From Archilochus colubris (Eukaryota > Chordata > Aves > Apodiformes > Trochilidae): a stretch of DNA of 64,000 nucleotides. The notes under the pieces are model-generated. The model was not told where the DNA came from, searched no databases, and was given only the letters and a program-made list of their open reading frames with translations. Location: contig CM041083.1 of assembly GCA_023079485.1 (NCBI GenBank), forward strand, positions 142,490,052-142,554,051, written 5' to 3'. Position 1 is the first letter of the stretch, and the number at the start of each line of letters is the position of its first letter. Positions 1-13,700 of this stretch are shown in pieces. The translations under genes and the position numbers were made by a program.

Positions 1-1620
1 CTTGCTGCAATTGAGGAAAAAAAAAAAAAGCTGCTGATTTCCGATGTATGCAATGATACCCACAGCACTATGTATATTTCTTAAATATACATAGAAAGGA
101 AAAAAACAGGCAAAAAAGCAAAACAAAAATCATATCCATTTTATATCTGCACACGCACATGACTGTGCAAGTGCAAATGTTTCCCAACCATTTCTTGTCA
201 CGTTATCCTTGGAAATAATTAACAGATCAGTTGAGACATTTAAACAACAATTATCTCAATTTTGTTTGGAACAACAGTATATCTTCATAATTTTCAACAC
301 ATTAATTTCCTTTTATCCATGACAGTACTGTCATGACGGTAGGGCTATAAAAGAGATTACTACTAATAAAAATTATGTAATAGAAGCTAATTTACAAAAC
401 TGACAAATTTTTCACCTTGGAGACCTAGAGGTCACGAAGACAGAAAAATTAAAAATGAAGGGTTTTGCTGTTACTTCAGAAGTCTCTACAGTCTAATACA
501 AGGGCCATATATCGACTTTAAAGTACGATGAATACAAACTAGTTGAATTTGTTTCAAGGTGATAATAGTAAGTGAACATCTGTTAGAAAACTCCACAAAC
601 GAAGTTTGCAACTGCATTTTGACACTTCTCAGCCATCAGCATTAAGTGCTTTTGCTTGGAAGCAAACGTGCACAGAGCACTGTGAGTAACAGTCATTAAT
701 ACTGCAAATACAAAACAGCTCTAGTGAACGATGAGTTCAATGAACTCTTCCAGTTCCTGACAACAGCAAAACCAGACAAGTACTTCAGGATCATTATACT
801 GTGTTCCAAGGATTTTAAACAGTGCAAAAAAACTGGGCAAACTGGAACAAACGCAAGAGCATTTTCTCCTTCCTTGTGTAAATGGAACACATGCTGGTGG
901 ACTCCCCTGCTTTGCACAATGTTTTACTTACAATACAGAGGAACTCCACATGGTAACCTTGATTTGGATTAAATGAAGGAGGACCCCAGAGGCACGTTAC
1001 AGGCTTTCAATAATCTAGGTATTGATCTGAGAAACTAGAAATGGCTTTAAGCAACACACGGATCTGAGAACCATTTCTCCTGAAATTATGAGATAGGATT
1101 AAAATGTTTAATTAATACTAGAAACAACTAGTGGCAATAAAAGATATTTTTATAGGTCTAGGTTACCTTTCCATAGCAGAAGTCTGCTGAACAGAATAAG
1201 ACAAAAAACACACTCCTCCAAAATTAAGACTTCTTCTTCGTTCTTCCTCACTACTTACCAGATTCTTGAAATTTACCAAAAGCATACTGAGCAACTGTCA
1301 TATTCATTTCAGACACCTCTCATTCATTTATGAAGGCTTTGTGCAATTTTAAAACATAACAAGTAGACACTTCTGTTTAGGTGATCTGAGTGGTTTTTGT
1401 GTTTCTTTTAAATATCAGAAGAACTACAGTTGCTAACCCTGGAACCTTGGCATCCAATACCTAAACACTCAGCACTGATATTAAGCCAGAAAAAGGTTAT
1501 TACTTCTTCCAGAGCCAGCCTGCAACTTGCAAAGGCTTGAGAACATGCACCTCACTTTTTTTTTTTTGCAAATTATGTCATTTGTGTTTTAGTTAGCCAT
1601 TTCAGTATTTTTTAACTTAC
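1..1620 (-). other. ARHGEF7: ARHGEF7 intron downstream of the last visible exon
   Basis: AT-rich intron. I could not find the coiled-coil exon or the alternative C-terminal exon here. The only exon-like signal is the 60-base in-frame candidate at 1259-1318, described under findings. Confidence 0.7.
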
Positions 1621-1710
1621 TTGAATTTAGTGTTTGACGTGTTTTGGCACTTGTGCAATATGCTTCAATGACTTTAAGAATTTGAGCATCTTCTTCTAAA
1701 GCAGCTGTAC
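1621..1710 (-). CDS. ARHGEF7: ARHGEF7 exon: GIT-binding helix (last visible exon)
   Basis: 90 bases encoding the split Ser, [18 protein letters not shown], then [11 protein letters not shown] and one base of the next codon. The acidic amphipathic helix [15 protein letters not shown] is the core of the GIT-binding domain, which docks on the Spa2-homology region of GIT1/GIT2. It is identical to mammals as recalled. The donor is GTAAGT and the acceptor GATTCTAG. The following exons differ between isoforms: one set gives a coiled coil and a C-terminal PDZ ligand, the other a Ser-rich tail. Neither is recognisable between 1 and 1620. Confidence 0.96.
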
Positions 1711-4700
1711 CTAGAATCAATAGGAAAAACAGAATTTTAAGATAGCACAGAAAAGCCTTTGTAAATCACTACATTCCAGTTGAGATCAATGTTTAGCCTA
1801 ATCAACTAATTTTAAATTCTCTTAATAATTCAATTTAAAAAATCATACATCAATAAAGGAAACAGTTTTAGAAGACAAAAATAATACTCTATATTGAATA
1901 ATTACCCACACATTCAAGAAATTTTCTCAGCATCTTAAATTGCACAGAACATATTTTGAAATGCAATCAGTTTGGTTCCAAGTCAATGGTTCCAGCCAAT
2001 AAATGGAAAAATATGTATAGCCCAGTTATTACATCCATATTATATTATTTAAGAAAAATCAAGGAACAGAATATTAATTTGCAAAAACATTGAAAACTTT
2101 TGGAATTTGTATATGTGTGTATGTGTGTGTATATATATATATACTTATGTATACACACACATGAAGATTTATCCCTTTTAACAGCACACTATTGAAAATT
2201 AAACTCAGGATTAACATAGTAATAGTAAATACATCACTACAATTTCAGTCCAGTGGGCAGCTGGAAAGATGTCACTATCACGTAAGTATAAAAATGAAAA
2301 GGAATTAAACTTTTCAGACTTTGAAGTAAAACAACACTACTGAAAAATTCAACTGTTCAGCTTAACATGACAAAATGTTCAAAAAGGTAGAGCTCCACAG
2401 CAAATCTTCTTCCTGGGAAGTTCAGTAAAAATGCTGTCACATTTTTTACTTGCAACAGAATGAAATTCCAGTCAAACTGAAATCTAGAGGTACTTCCATC
2501 ATTAACTTAGATGGAATAAGGAGTTTAAATGTAGAATAATATGATTTGTATGATATGTTTTAAAAGCATTTTTCTTGTTTTCCTCCCACAAAACTTGAGG
2601 AAAAAACCCTAGACTTGAAGGTTTTCTGCTGCTTGAATCTGAACTGCCTTCAATGTCAAAATGTAGTGGTATTCTGTCAATCAATGCATAATGTTATTTT
2701 TTGCCATTTAGTATCACCAGGACAAAGCCACCTGTCCAAACATTTGTCAGAATCAGCTGACAAGCTAATTGACCCAGTACAGTTTTCCAGCATTTTATGA
2801 GATGCAGGTGATCCAAAGTACAGGTTATTTCTCTTTCAGTGCAGGAAAAATATATTGATTTCATTGTTGTCAGAATGCAGCACCATATCACTACAGCAGC
2901 AGGAAAATATTTCATTCCTGAACTTAGTATTTTGAGGATATTCAGTTGAAATTCAGTTCTCAAAACACAGCCCATCAATCTTTGTAATTCCTCAGAAGAT
3001 AAGCAATAAAATCCAAATTTCTTTGTCAATAAGACTTAAGTTTGATAGCAGTTCCTTAGTGGAAAACTTTTACAGTTCCACAAGCTGAATAGAAAAGGTT
3101 GAAAGAGCATTAATATATACAAAAGCTTCTAATTACTGACACAAAGGGGAAAAACAGATGAATACCACAAATCAGAAAGTATTTCTGTAAGTAACACTGA
3201 CTTAAAGCTACCAAAAGTTCTTTTTATTGAAAGGTATTTCTTACATTTGAAATACCAAGTGTTAATTTATTTAGGAATAAAATTAGGTACTTGCAAGCTA
3301 TTAAGCCCTCCTTCCCAACAACAAAATAGCATCTCCTCTAACTAAATGTACTTTAACAATTTCTAAATCCTTAGTAATTTGTAAATCTGCTGTCATTAAA
3401 ACTATTGAAGGTCCATCCTGCAACATCTAAAATTATACAGTATCACAGTGCTTTCACTTTTCCTAAAGATACCTTTCTATAAGTATCTGAAACATCCTGA
3501 ACTAAAACATCCACATGCACATTGATGAACACACAATTGTCCTATTCACTACTCTAACCCTGAGGCCACACTCAGAGGGATCTCTCTACCTTAGACAAAC
3601 CAACAGTGTCCTGAGGAAATGTTTTTTCACTCTAACCCTACACAAATCAGTGAGCGACCATATTCACAATAATATGCTTCATTAATTGCACACTCAAGTC
3701 ACAGTCTCTATCTTAAGAAACCCAAGAACAAAGGCCAGACACAGAGAAGCAAAAAGGTACAATAAAGGAATCTGGCTTTTATATTAAACACTCTACCTTT
3801 TATTAAAACAAGTAACAGGATTATTCATTCACCTAAATTCCTAAGGAAGAACTGGAGTGACACTGACAATCAAAGGAGTAGTGCGTTTGCTTGATAACAT
3901 TAACACTCCCTCCACCCCAAACTACCCCAAAATCCAGACTTTTTTTGACCCTTCTCTGTTTTTCTATACATTCATCAATCCCTCTCAGGTCAGTGCTGTA
4001 CTTCAAATTTAAGAACATGGCTACTAAGTATTCTGTAAAAGCAGGATAGTATCTTCAAATTTCTGTTTACAGTAGTAAGACAGGTTTACCTGAACCTTAT
4101 ATGGCACTCCCAACATCTCTTCCCTCTGTAGCAAACATAGAAATGGGCACCTCACAAGCTTATATCCACAGCAGTCAACAGTAAAGCTCAAGACAGCAAC
4201 TAATACCATACTGACATAAGCACCTAAGATGAATAAAATAAACCATCCTCTGGAAATACCTACTTCCCACTCCCCTAAATAAGAAGAGATGAAACCAGAT
4301 GACTTTACATCTAACTTCCACATGATTTAAACTGATGTTAATTCCTTCCTTTGTATTATACAGACATTTGTTCCAAGTCTCTTACTTTTTCTCAGTGCAA
4401 ACTCTTCATCTGATGGCTTCCGTTCTGGCTTGCGTTTGGGAAGCAGCTTTTTCATGGTTTTAGGGCTTTTACTGAGATCCTGTGTGGGGAAAATAAAAAC
4501 AGTAGAGCTTCTCTACAGTATTTCAGTTTAACTTCTAAGACACATATAGAAGTTTTTAAAAAAAAGTTAACCCAACAAAATCTTTCAAAAACACTAAAAT
4601 TCAGTTTACTGATATGTTTTGGCACATCTTATGGCTTGAAGTGGTCGATTTCCTCTCTAGCCTCCTTCCAACTATACACTAAGTCAGATATTTTATCTGT

Positions 4701-7700
4701 TCTATTAACAGAAATACAGAGGGAAGTTGCTGCAAAAGCATGCAGGCTGTTTGGGAGACAGAGGGAAGGAAAGAGGCAGGCCTACATTATCATAGATTTT
4801 TTCCTTAACTTTTGAACAACCAACCCATTTCATTTCTTTATTTAGAAGCAAGTAAAAAAGGATCTAACAATGAAGCCTGGCAGGAAGTATACTCTCCAAA
4901 AGCCAGACTTTGAAAACGCTTAAGCCTGTTCAGAAACGAAGAAAACAGAGGAAAGAAAGGATTTTACAAGAACAGCATTTTACAGGAACAACGCTGGGTT
5001 AGAAAAACAGAAGGAATACACTGGCCTACCCCCTTACCTTAAGGATACAAGACATCCTCTATAAAATACAGAACAAGAAAGTAAAAATGTGAATGAGCAG
5101 GACAGACCAAAGATGATGAAGATAGGCTTTGAAAATCATTGTATGCTAAGCAATGTAAAGATGACCGAAATTTAAACACACTGGAAAACTCACTCCTCTA
5201 CACATGAAAGTATGATAGAAATTTAACTTAAATTACTGTATGAGCATTCACTACAGCCAAACAGAAGCAGCTCTTGTGGCAACTAAGCCTAAATGCTAAC
5301 CTTCCAATTGCAGACCCCCTGTCACTTTTTCCTTGTTGTCTAGGGGATTTAGAAAAGGAAATAAAAAGCAAAAAAACCCAGTAACACAGCCAGGCCACCC
5401 TGGGGCACAGTGTTTAGGCTACACAGTTCCTCAGAAACTGCAATTTATATTTCTAAAAAATAAAACATTTCTGTTGACATCTCGCTCTCATACAATTTCT
5501 GATTCTTTCCCAGCCATGTTTCTTCACATGAATTAGTGTCATGAGAATGCATATCAAAGGTACTGAAACAGGAGGTATCGCCAAGCCAAAAAACACACAA
5601 TATTCTCCTCCTTGCATATAGACACAGACTTCCAACTAAAATCTAACATTTTCATAGCATTAAAAAAAACAAAAACCCCACACCAAAAGTGTAGTGGCAG
5701 GACCAAAGTTACCTACTGTCACCATCTTGACGGGTTAAACCCATCATACTTTTTTTTCTTTTGGGAGAAATTCCTGCTTCATAACATATGCTAATTAAAA
5801 ATTACAACATCTTAAAATCTATGGGTTACTTTTTATTTTTTATCTAATGGCAACACTGGCCGCCAGATTCTTTTGTGCACAAAAATATTACATAGACTTT
5901 AAATATGCTCTTGCTACCTAGTAACATTAGCAAATACTCCACCACAGGGTCTTATAATGTTTTCATACAGCACTTGGAAGCACCATGAGATCCCCTATAT
6001 AAGATACTTTGCTGTGGTGTTAGCAAATAACTTACTTTGCAATAAGCACAGATGTTTAATATAACAAAGGAATAGCTAGTTTGAAAAATAATAAAAAAAA
6101 ATCCAAACCCAAAAATAGTAATTATTAACTGGATAAAGAGTAGAAATAGGTGAAAGCAGTTTAGGGAGAGAAGGGAAACCTCTCCTAACATGCCTTAGTA
6201 TGCATTTTCTGAGCTGCAGGACTAAATCCCAGCTTGAAACAAACAGCATCCAGTAGTCACAGAATCACAGAATGTTACTGATTCAGCATCAGCTGTTAAA
6301 TGAACTTGACTTAAAAACATATACAAAACTCTAAAATGGTGGTGTGTAAAAAAGAAAGTGTAACATTCCATTGTTGGCCTGCTGCAGAGAAATGTTTGTG
6401 GGCTGCCACATCTCACCTCTTTATAACAAAGAGCTGCTGAAGGCCGTAAAGGAGGCGCAGGCCGTAAGCAGCTCAGGCTCCAAGGCTTTGGGGTTTTGGG
6501 AGGTTCCAGAGGTCCCCAGTTTATCGTGGTGTGTGGTGTCCCGTGATGTGATGGATGAGGGAGAGTGTGGTACACAGGAGTCAGTGGTATTGGCTTGCTG
6601 TCTGAATGCTTGCTGGAGGGTGTTACTGGATGGGAAGGAAGCTGTCAAAGACACAAAGGTGATGGGAAGGGAAAGGAAATATACTGTGATAATAAAGGCA
6701 GAGTATCATCAAGGATTAGTGAAATAATCTCACTCACTGTCTACTACTTCTCTTTAATACAGCTGGCCTTTGAAAATCTTTGCACAGAATTATTATGTGG
6801 GAAAAAAAACTTTTATTGTCTACCAGAGACAGAGCATGCACTCAAGAACGAACAGCTATGAGCAGCCTTGCTCCCACTACTGAAGAGGGAGATAAATTTA
6901 GATCCTTTCATATCTAACAACTCAACTGCAATACCCAAAAGAAGATGCTTAAGGAAATTATTTCTCCATAGCCCATCAAGTGCACCACCAATTAATCCTG
7001 TTCTAAGGATAGCAAAGAGATGGTGATGTATTACTTGGTAAAAATAGAAAAATTAATGATAACGAATTATCTTTTACCCTGTTAAATTATTACACCAAGA
7101 TCTGAAAATGTAATTCATTGTTCACACAATGAAAAACAATGATCTTTCAGCCCTTTAAACCACACTCATAACATTCAGTTTTTGCTACTAATGACTAAAT
7201 AAATACTTTACAAGGTGGTATGTCTGACAGATACCCTGATTCTGCATACAGTGCTCATTCACTTCAATTCAGAAGTTGTTTCTTACCGTGTGAGATGGCA
7301 CAGAGTGAGGTTTAATGGTTGGATTCCCAACAGTTGTGACTTTGGTTTGCTTCTGCAGGTGATCCACCCATTCATGCAAATCTTGTTGGTTGTTACAAGA
7401 CACTAGTATCCTTTCAATCATATTTCCTAGGTGACAGAAAGCAGAGGATGTAGCAAACCACAGAAAAACTTAGTCAATCTGACATGATTATAAAGGCATT
7501 TGTTTCCTAAAACATTATATCCCATGAGTTCACATCAGAAGTTTTAATCTGTATTTTCAGCAGCAACTCACTCTTCCAGGCTGTAACACATTTCCTCCAT
7601 GTATGCGTTCCTGTGACAAGAGTTCTACCTTTTTTTGCCCATATCTAATCATTAAACACAACCTTTAACGATAAATAGATATAGGAGATAGTAGCCTTAT

Positions 7701-10700
7701 ACTTCTCCATCTTCCCTAGGAAGGACAGCAGATAGCCTAAAATGTCATTCTTAATTCTATAAGATACAATATAGGAAAAGTTATTAAATACAATTCACTG
7801 ATCTTCTCTCAGAAAAAGACAAAGTTGGGCTGAATTTAAGTACCAAGGCTCGGGGAAAAGTCACACAGGAAGCAATCTCAACCAAAGATTACTTGAATTT
7901 CTGCAGGTAACTCCACTTTAACCCATCACATTGCTCATATGAGGTCAGCTGCATAGCTGTTATCTCAGAAGAACATCAACAGTCTTCTGCCCTCTGCCTC
8001 ACAGCCCTGATATGTGATACCACCTGCCTCTTGAAAGGGTCAAAATTACTTTAAACACAACCTGCTTGGAAGCAGAACTCATCCAGGAAATGGATGAGGG
8101 AGTGAAGCTCCACTGTGCAAACCCTGCTCCCACTGTCCTTTATATCCAAGGAAATATTGTGCTGACACAAATAAGAGGCAGAAACTACTCAAAGTAAGCA
8201 CAATGATGGTAAGCAGAGATGCTCAATGTCTCAGGAAAGAGCTGGGCCACTTGGAGAAGAAAGCTTTTGCTTAAAGCTCTTACAGAGTCTCAGCTTCTTT
8301 TCTTCCACTGAGTATCATACTTTGAACTGCTTCATTGTAAAGGATCATCTCCAAGACTACTGCCTCCAGTCATTACAATACAGAAATCTGGGGATGAATC
8401 CCATGCAAAGACAATTTGTTAACTGCTTAAGACAATCAGTAAAAAGAAGCCTTCAAGTGGGGCTCTGGGTGGCTGCCTTAGAGAATTTATATAACCACAG
8501 AATGCCCGAGCGTGGAAGGGACTTCTGTAGGTCATGCATCACTCTGCTCAAGTACAGACAGTCAGACTCTGTTGCCCAGGACCGTGGCCAAACAGCTTTT
8601 GCATATCAACACAGAATGGATCTCTCCAAGCAAGCTGTGCCAGTGCTTGGTGACCCTCACACTGAAGATTTTTTTCCCTCAGACAGAACATTTGATGCCA
8701 GAAATAGCACATCTCACAGTACGTAGCAAATGAAAATGTTTACTGTTAATACCTGATATTTCAAATGCATTTTTATGGTTTTCACTGTCCTCTAGTTTTG
8801 TGATAGTCATTCCTGTTGTTGGCAGCTTTCCCTAAAAAAAAAAACCACACCAAAAAACAGTAACACCCAAGTTAAATTAAAAACACACAAAACATCACCA
8901 AGTGAAGAATATATGCATTTAAAGTTCTGAATAAAGACATACACAGTAAATTGGCAAATACACATGCACAGATAGATCTAAAAACATTAATATCTACACA
9001 AACACTATGTGAGGAAGTTTTTAATATGCCAACAACCTGCAAATGACACCTGTGATTTCAATGTGTCTATGTGATACCTATGCAGGCTGTGGAATCCATA
9101 CAACTGTAATGCTGGTAACTCAATATAGCTTCAGCTTTCTGGAACAATGACCTTCCAGGTCACCCATATTACAGGATGAGAGGTAATGGTGACTATTTTT
9201 AAGCACTTTTTTTTGTTTCCAAACTGAGTAGCTCTCAAAATAAGGTTAGTGGTACATGCAGATCTAGAAAGAAGGATTTCACTAAACAAACCTATCAATT
9301 ATTTACTGAAGATCTGTGTCTAATAACCCTGCTATTAAATTCACTCCCAGAAATATTTGGGAAAAGAAAACAGAAGCAGTAAGAACACCCTAATATCTGC
9401 AAAGTTCCAGAAGAGTGTATTAACTTTACAGAAGACAACCTCTCATTTTAAGCCCACCCAAACTGGGGAAAGGAAAAAAAAAGAGTCAGTTTAAGATAAT
9501 GATTTGACCCTGTAGAAATACAGAAGGATCAATAAGACTGAATATCATCGGGATGAAAGAGATTACTAGAAAAGAACTTTATTAAAAGTTCTTTAAGACA
9601 CATCCTGTATTCTCCTGCACAGAAACACTATTCAGCACATGCTGGCAAAAGTGCAAATACTACGTACTGTGGAATTTTGGCTCCAATGGAGGGGGAAAAA
9701 ACCCACAACTCTTTTTCTTTTTCCTTTTTTTTCTTTCTTTCCTAGTGACTGCAGAATGGACAAAAGCTTCTTAGAAGCTTGGAAACTAAAAATCACTTTA
9801 TTTTCTGTAAGCACAGAGCGTGCTCAAGCCCAAGATGCCAAAGTGAAAGGAAGATGTTTTTTGCAGCAGCAGCTTCCCTACTGAAGGAAACATGGTGGTA
9901 CCACACACCACAATGCAGCCTAAAATTCCCTCTTTTTCCATGTTTGCTGGTTCTTGAACACAGCATAGAACTACAAAGAGGTACAATAATTGCTGACATA
10001 ACTGAAAAGGAAATATGGGTATATACCAAAGCAAAGACTGGTGTCAGAGAACAAGGATCACTTAAAAATGCAGAGAAAAAATACTAAGCAAAACACAGAA
10101 AATGGAACCAAACTCATTAATTATTTAGATTTCCTTTTTACCAACAAAACTGTGATGCCATCCTGTAAAGTATGGTTTAAGTGACTCGTTACTTCAGTTT
10201 ACCACTGCCAGAAGTTCTCCCAACTAGCTCACGTGCCAGATACTAGCACTTGCAACCAGAACATCTGAACCCTGCCAATAACTGGAACATTCTGAAATAC
10301 AGGGCGTAGTGTAGGATACTGACTTCAGTGGCATAATTTTCTGCCCATATCAAACTTTGTTCTGAGATAAAAATCTTAGAAGAAAAGTCCAGGCAGCCCA
10401 CACTATGCATTCCAGACAGACACAGTGATGAAATAATTTTGACTTCTGATGCAGACATTAGTATTTGAGAAGCTTCCTGGAAAATCATGTGAGAGGCTAC
10501 AAGAAAATTTTGCATTCAACAGAGGGTTGTATGGCAAACACAAAGAAAGGGCTGTGGCCATACTGAGCAGAAGCTGAAGACAAAGGCACAGGAAATTCCT
10601 TATGTATTGAACAGTGCTGTGCAACTGGGGAACACAGCAGAACACAGGAAGAAGAAACGTAGTTTAAAAAAAAAGATAGCAAAATTAAACAAGACAGATT

Positions 10701-13700
10701 CACTGTTTATTTTGATATTGTTTGTCTATAAACACACTAAATTTCTGTCAGTTACCTTTGTAACCAGCACACAAGAATCTTCCTTCATTAAGAACACTGG
10801 ATGTGCCACCTGAAATAGAGAGCCCACCTGCCTTTTCTAGTATCTCTTTTCTATCTCTGCTGGGATAAAGGACTGGCCAAAACTTCTGAAAAGCACCACA
10901 GAGCCAGGAGAACCTTTGTGTGTTTGAACTACCTAACGCAACACAGACAAATCCATGGCAGGTAAGATTTGACTCAATATATTGATCTTGGATTTTAATT
11001 GCTCTTAAAGAAGTCTGTGACTAGATGCAGTTGACCACAAAGCCACAGAATCACTTTGCTTGGAAAAGACCTTGAGGATTATCAAGTCCAAGAATAGGAC
11101 ATGCGGAAAGCCTGAATGCTTATGTTTCAGCATTCCTTCACAGAAGTCAACTAAGGGCTCAGAAGAAAGGAACAAACTGCTCTTGAGTCTGATTTACAGA
11201 AGTACTTCCAGTAGGTGAAAGTTCTCAGGTTTCTTTTAGAACTTCTGGTGTTCTACTGTGATGTCTGGAAACCACATAACAATAATTGAGGAACATCCAT
11301 AAAGATTTCAGAAACTCATGGAGTATGTGTTTGTTTTAACTTCACATCTCGGGTGTCTTTGGAACTGTAAGTGCTACTGCAAAATGTGTCCTAGATCTAC
11401 AAGGGAGCCAAGACAATTGACACTGACCTTCCTCTACTATAGCAATGCCATTCTGTTTCTGCAGTGGGAAACAAACAGGAAGTATTCTGCTGGAAACCTC
11501 AAAGACCATGTCTACCAGCAGCGAGTAGTCTATTTGTAAAGTGATGCTAAAAACCTGAAGGCCACACAGTGTTTATTTCAGGTGATGTTTTCCTGGGCCA
11601 ACTCTAAGCTGGGGCCATGGACTGAATGCTGATCACTGTACTTCATCATCTCCAGCAGTTGGAGCAGTTTTAGTTAGGGATGCCTTCCAGTTCAGCTTCA
11701 TCCAGAGGGAGCTCAGACCAAGTCCTGAGACTGCAACTCAGATATCAGTAAAGAGGGAAAACTAGAAGATTAATTTCAAAAGTGCTCTGTATAGTAATGA
11801 TAAGACTTGAGCAGCAGTTGGAAGGTCACTAATAAACCTAAACAACAGCAGCACTGTTTTCCTGTGTAGAGCTAAAAAGTTACCAATACTCCCTCTTCTC
11901 ATTAGCTTCCAGACTTGTAGTCCAGAATTTTACAAAAGATGACCAGTCCCTATTCCTAGAGGTAGGAATGACCTTTTATCTTTATAAATGCCCAAGTATA
12001 ATAACCCTTTCAAGTTTTCCATGGAATAACATTTAGAAAAGAGCCACCCTCCCAACATATTTACATACATGTGTACATGTATTACTTTACCTGATAGATA
12101 AACCCACTCATTCTTGGGCTGGCAGACAACATTAGCAAAATGTTAGGGAAGAGAAGAAGATACCTTTCATTCTTTTCCTTATTAAAAAAAAAAAAGAAAA
12201 AGTAAATGCAACATCACAAGCCACATTCCCCCTTTTTCTGTTTTACATTATTAAAAACTACAATCATGTTGGAATTCTATAATTGCTCCATAAATACTTG
12301 GTTGTGGGAAAATTAACTCCCATAGAATTTTAAAAGGAAAAGAAAAGGTCAGAATTATTTGATTTTCTATTTGAAAAGTGCTTGGTAACACGTCTATACT
12401 TCTTCCTACAGTCTAATATTTAAAAATAGAAATTTACAGGCTGGGTGAAATACCAACCTTGTTTAATAGGGTAATAACTGTTATGTTGATTGCTGCAAAA
12501 CCAAAAATCACACATTGGTTATATTTCTTTACATAATTTAGAAGGATACTTTTACCATTAATGTCAAGACAGTGGTCTCAAAGTGGAGAAATCAGATTTT
12601 TGCATGATGTTGGATTACACCCCAAAGTATATATATAAAAAAAAAGTTAAAAAAAGGTACTAATGCTTATATTCAAACCAAACCCACTAATTTGTTCTGG
12701 TTTTAACTTGCTGCTTTCACTTATGGAACTGTCCTTTCTTTGTTTTGAGTTTATTTTTATGGAACGAGGAGAAGATATATTCTTAATCTACTGCTGTAAA
12801 CAATGAAAGACAGAAGCATTGCAGTGTGATGTTTCTATTTGTATGAAAAAACAAGTATCTCCATTATCAAAACCACCATCTCCATTGGAAGCATCTTTGC
12901 AAATACAAATTCTTACCAAGTTTTAATGCATTTCAGTAAGTCTTTCTAAGTGTTGATACTATTTTTAAAAAAGAAAACAAAACCATATTCCTTTTGTACA
13001 AATGAAGCTGTTCTAGATCTAGTAAAAAAAAAAGTAGTGCTATGCAGAAAATTCTAGAAATCCACTATGTCTGATATTTTAGCTAAAGTTGAAAGTGAAG
13101 GGTGGGGTGATGTATTGTTTTTTTAGACTACAAGAAGAGACATGAATGTAGAAGATGCACTATCAGCTCTACTGATTTTTTTTTTAATTATTTATTTTAA
13201 CACTTAAGAAAATACCTGAGGAAAAAATATCAGGTGATGAATTCTGAAATATTCCCTTGCATGAACACATTTCTCTTTCCTCATATTTTTGGACATGTTT
13301 TAAGGGAGGGAATTGACTGAATGAAGATGCAATTCAAAAGCCCCCACCAAATAAAAACATGTCAGTAAACTTCATAATATTTCATTTCTGTTTGCACTTG
13401 CTTTTAAGATTACTTTAACATTATTTCTCATAAGGCAAACTTTTCTTTTTGTGTTTTGTGTGTTTGTTCTCTTCCAAGAAAAAACCCCCCACAAATGCAC
13501 AAAACATCACCCCACCTTTTACACTGTCACCTTTCACTTTTTACTGTCTTGTCTTACTCTGTTTCTCCAAAACCACTTGATTCTTAAGCTTGCATTTCAA
13601 AATTTATTACTTGAGCAATACGACCAAAATAGTTAGGAAAAAGCATGCCTTAGACACTTTATAATATAAAAATTTTAACACTTTTGTTGTTTAAAACATG

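Noticed and set aside
1..1620. Search for the coiled-coil/PDZ-ligand exons and the alternative C-terminus
   Set aside because: No segment resembling these terminal sequences was found. They are taken to lie before base 1.
2694..3029. 111-codon minus-strand open frame
   Set aside because: No family features. It lies in an intron between two well-defined exons whose phases already match.
4024..4323. 99-codon minus-strand open frame with hydrophobic stretches
   Set aside because: Hydrophobicity comes from T-rich sense sequence. It is in an intron with no splice sites in matching phase.
6255..6285. CACAGAATCACAGAATG string resembling an antisense CR1 terminus
   Set aside because: Only about 20 bases match and no CR1 body follows.
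8226..8726. 166-codon plus-strand open frame, the longest in the window
   Set aside because: It runs across an antisense CR1 fragment and intron, shows no domain pattern, and no splice or conservation signal supports it.
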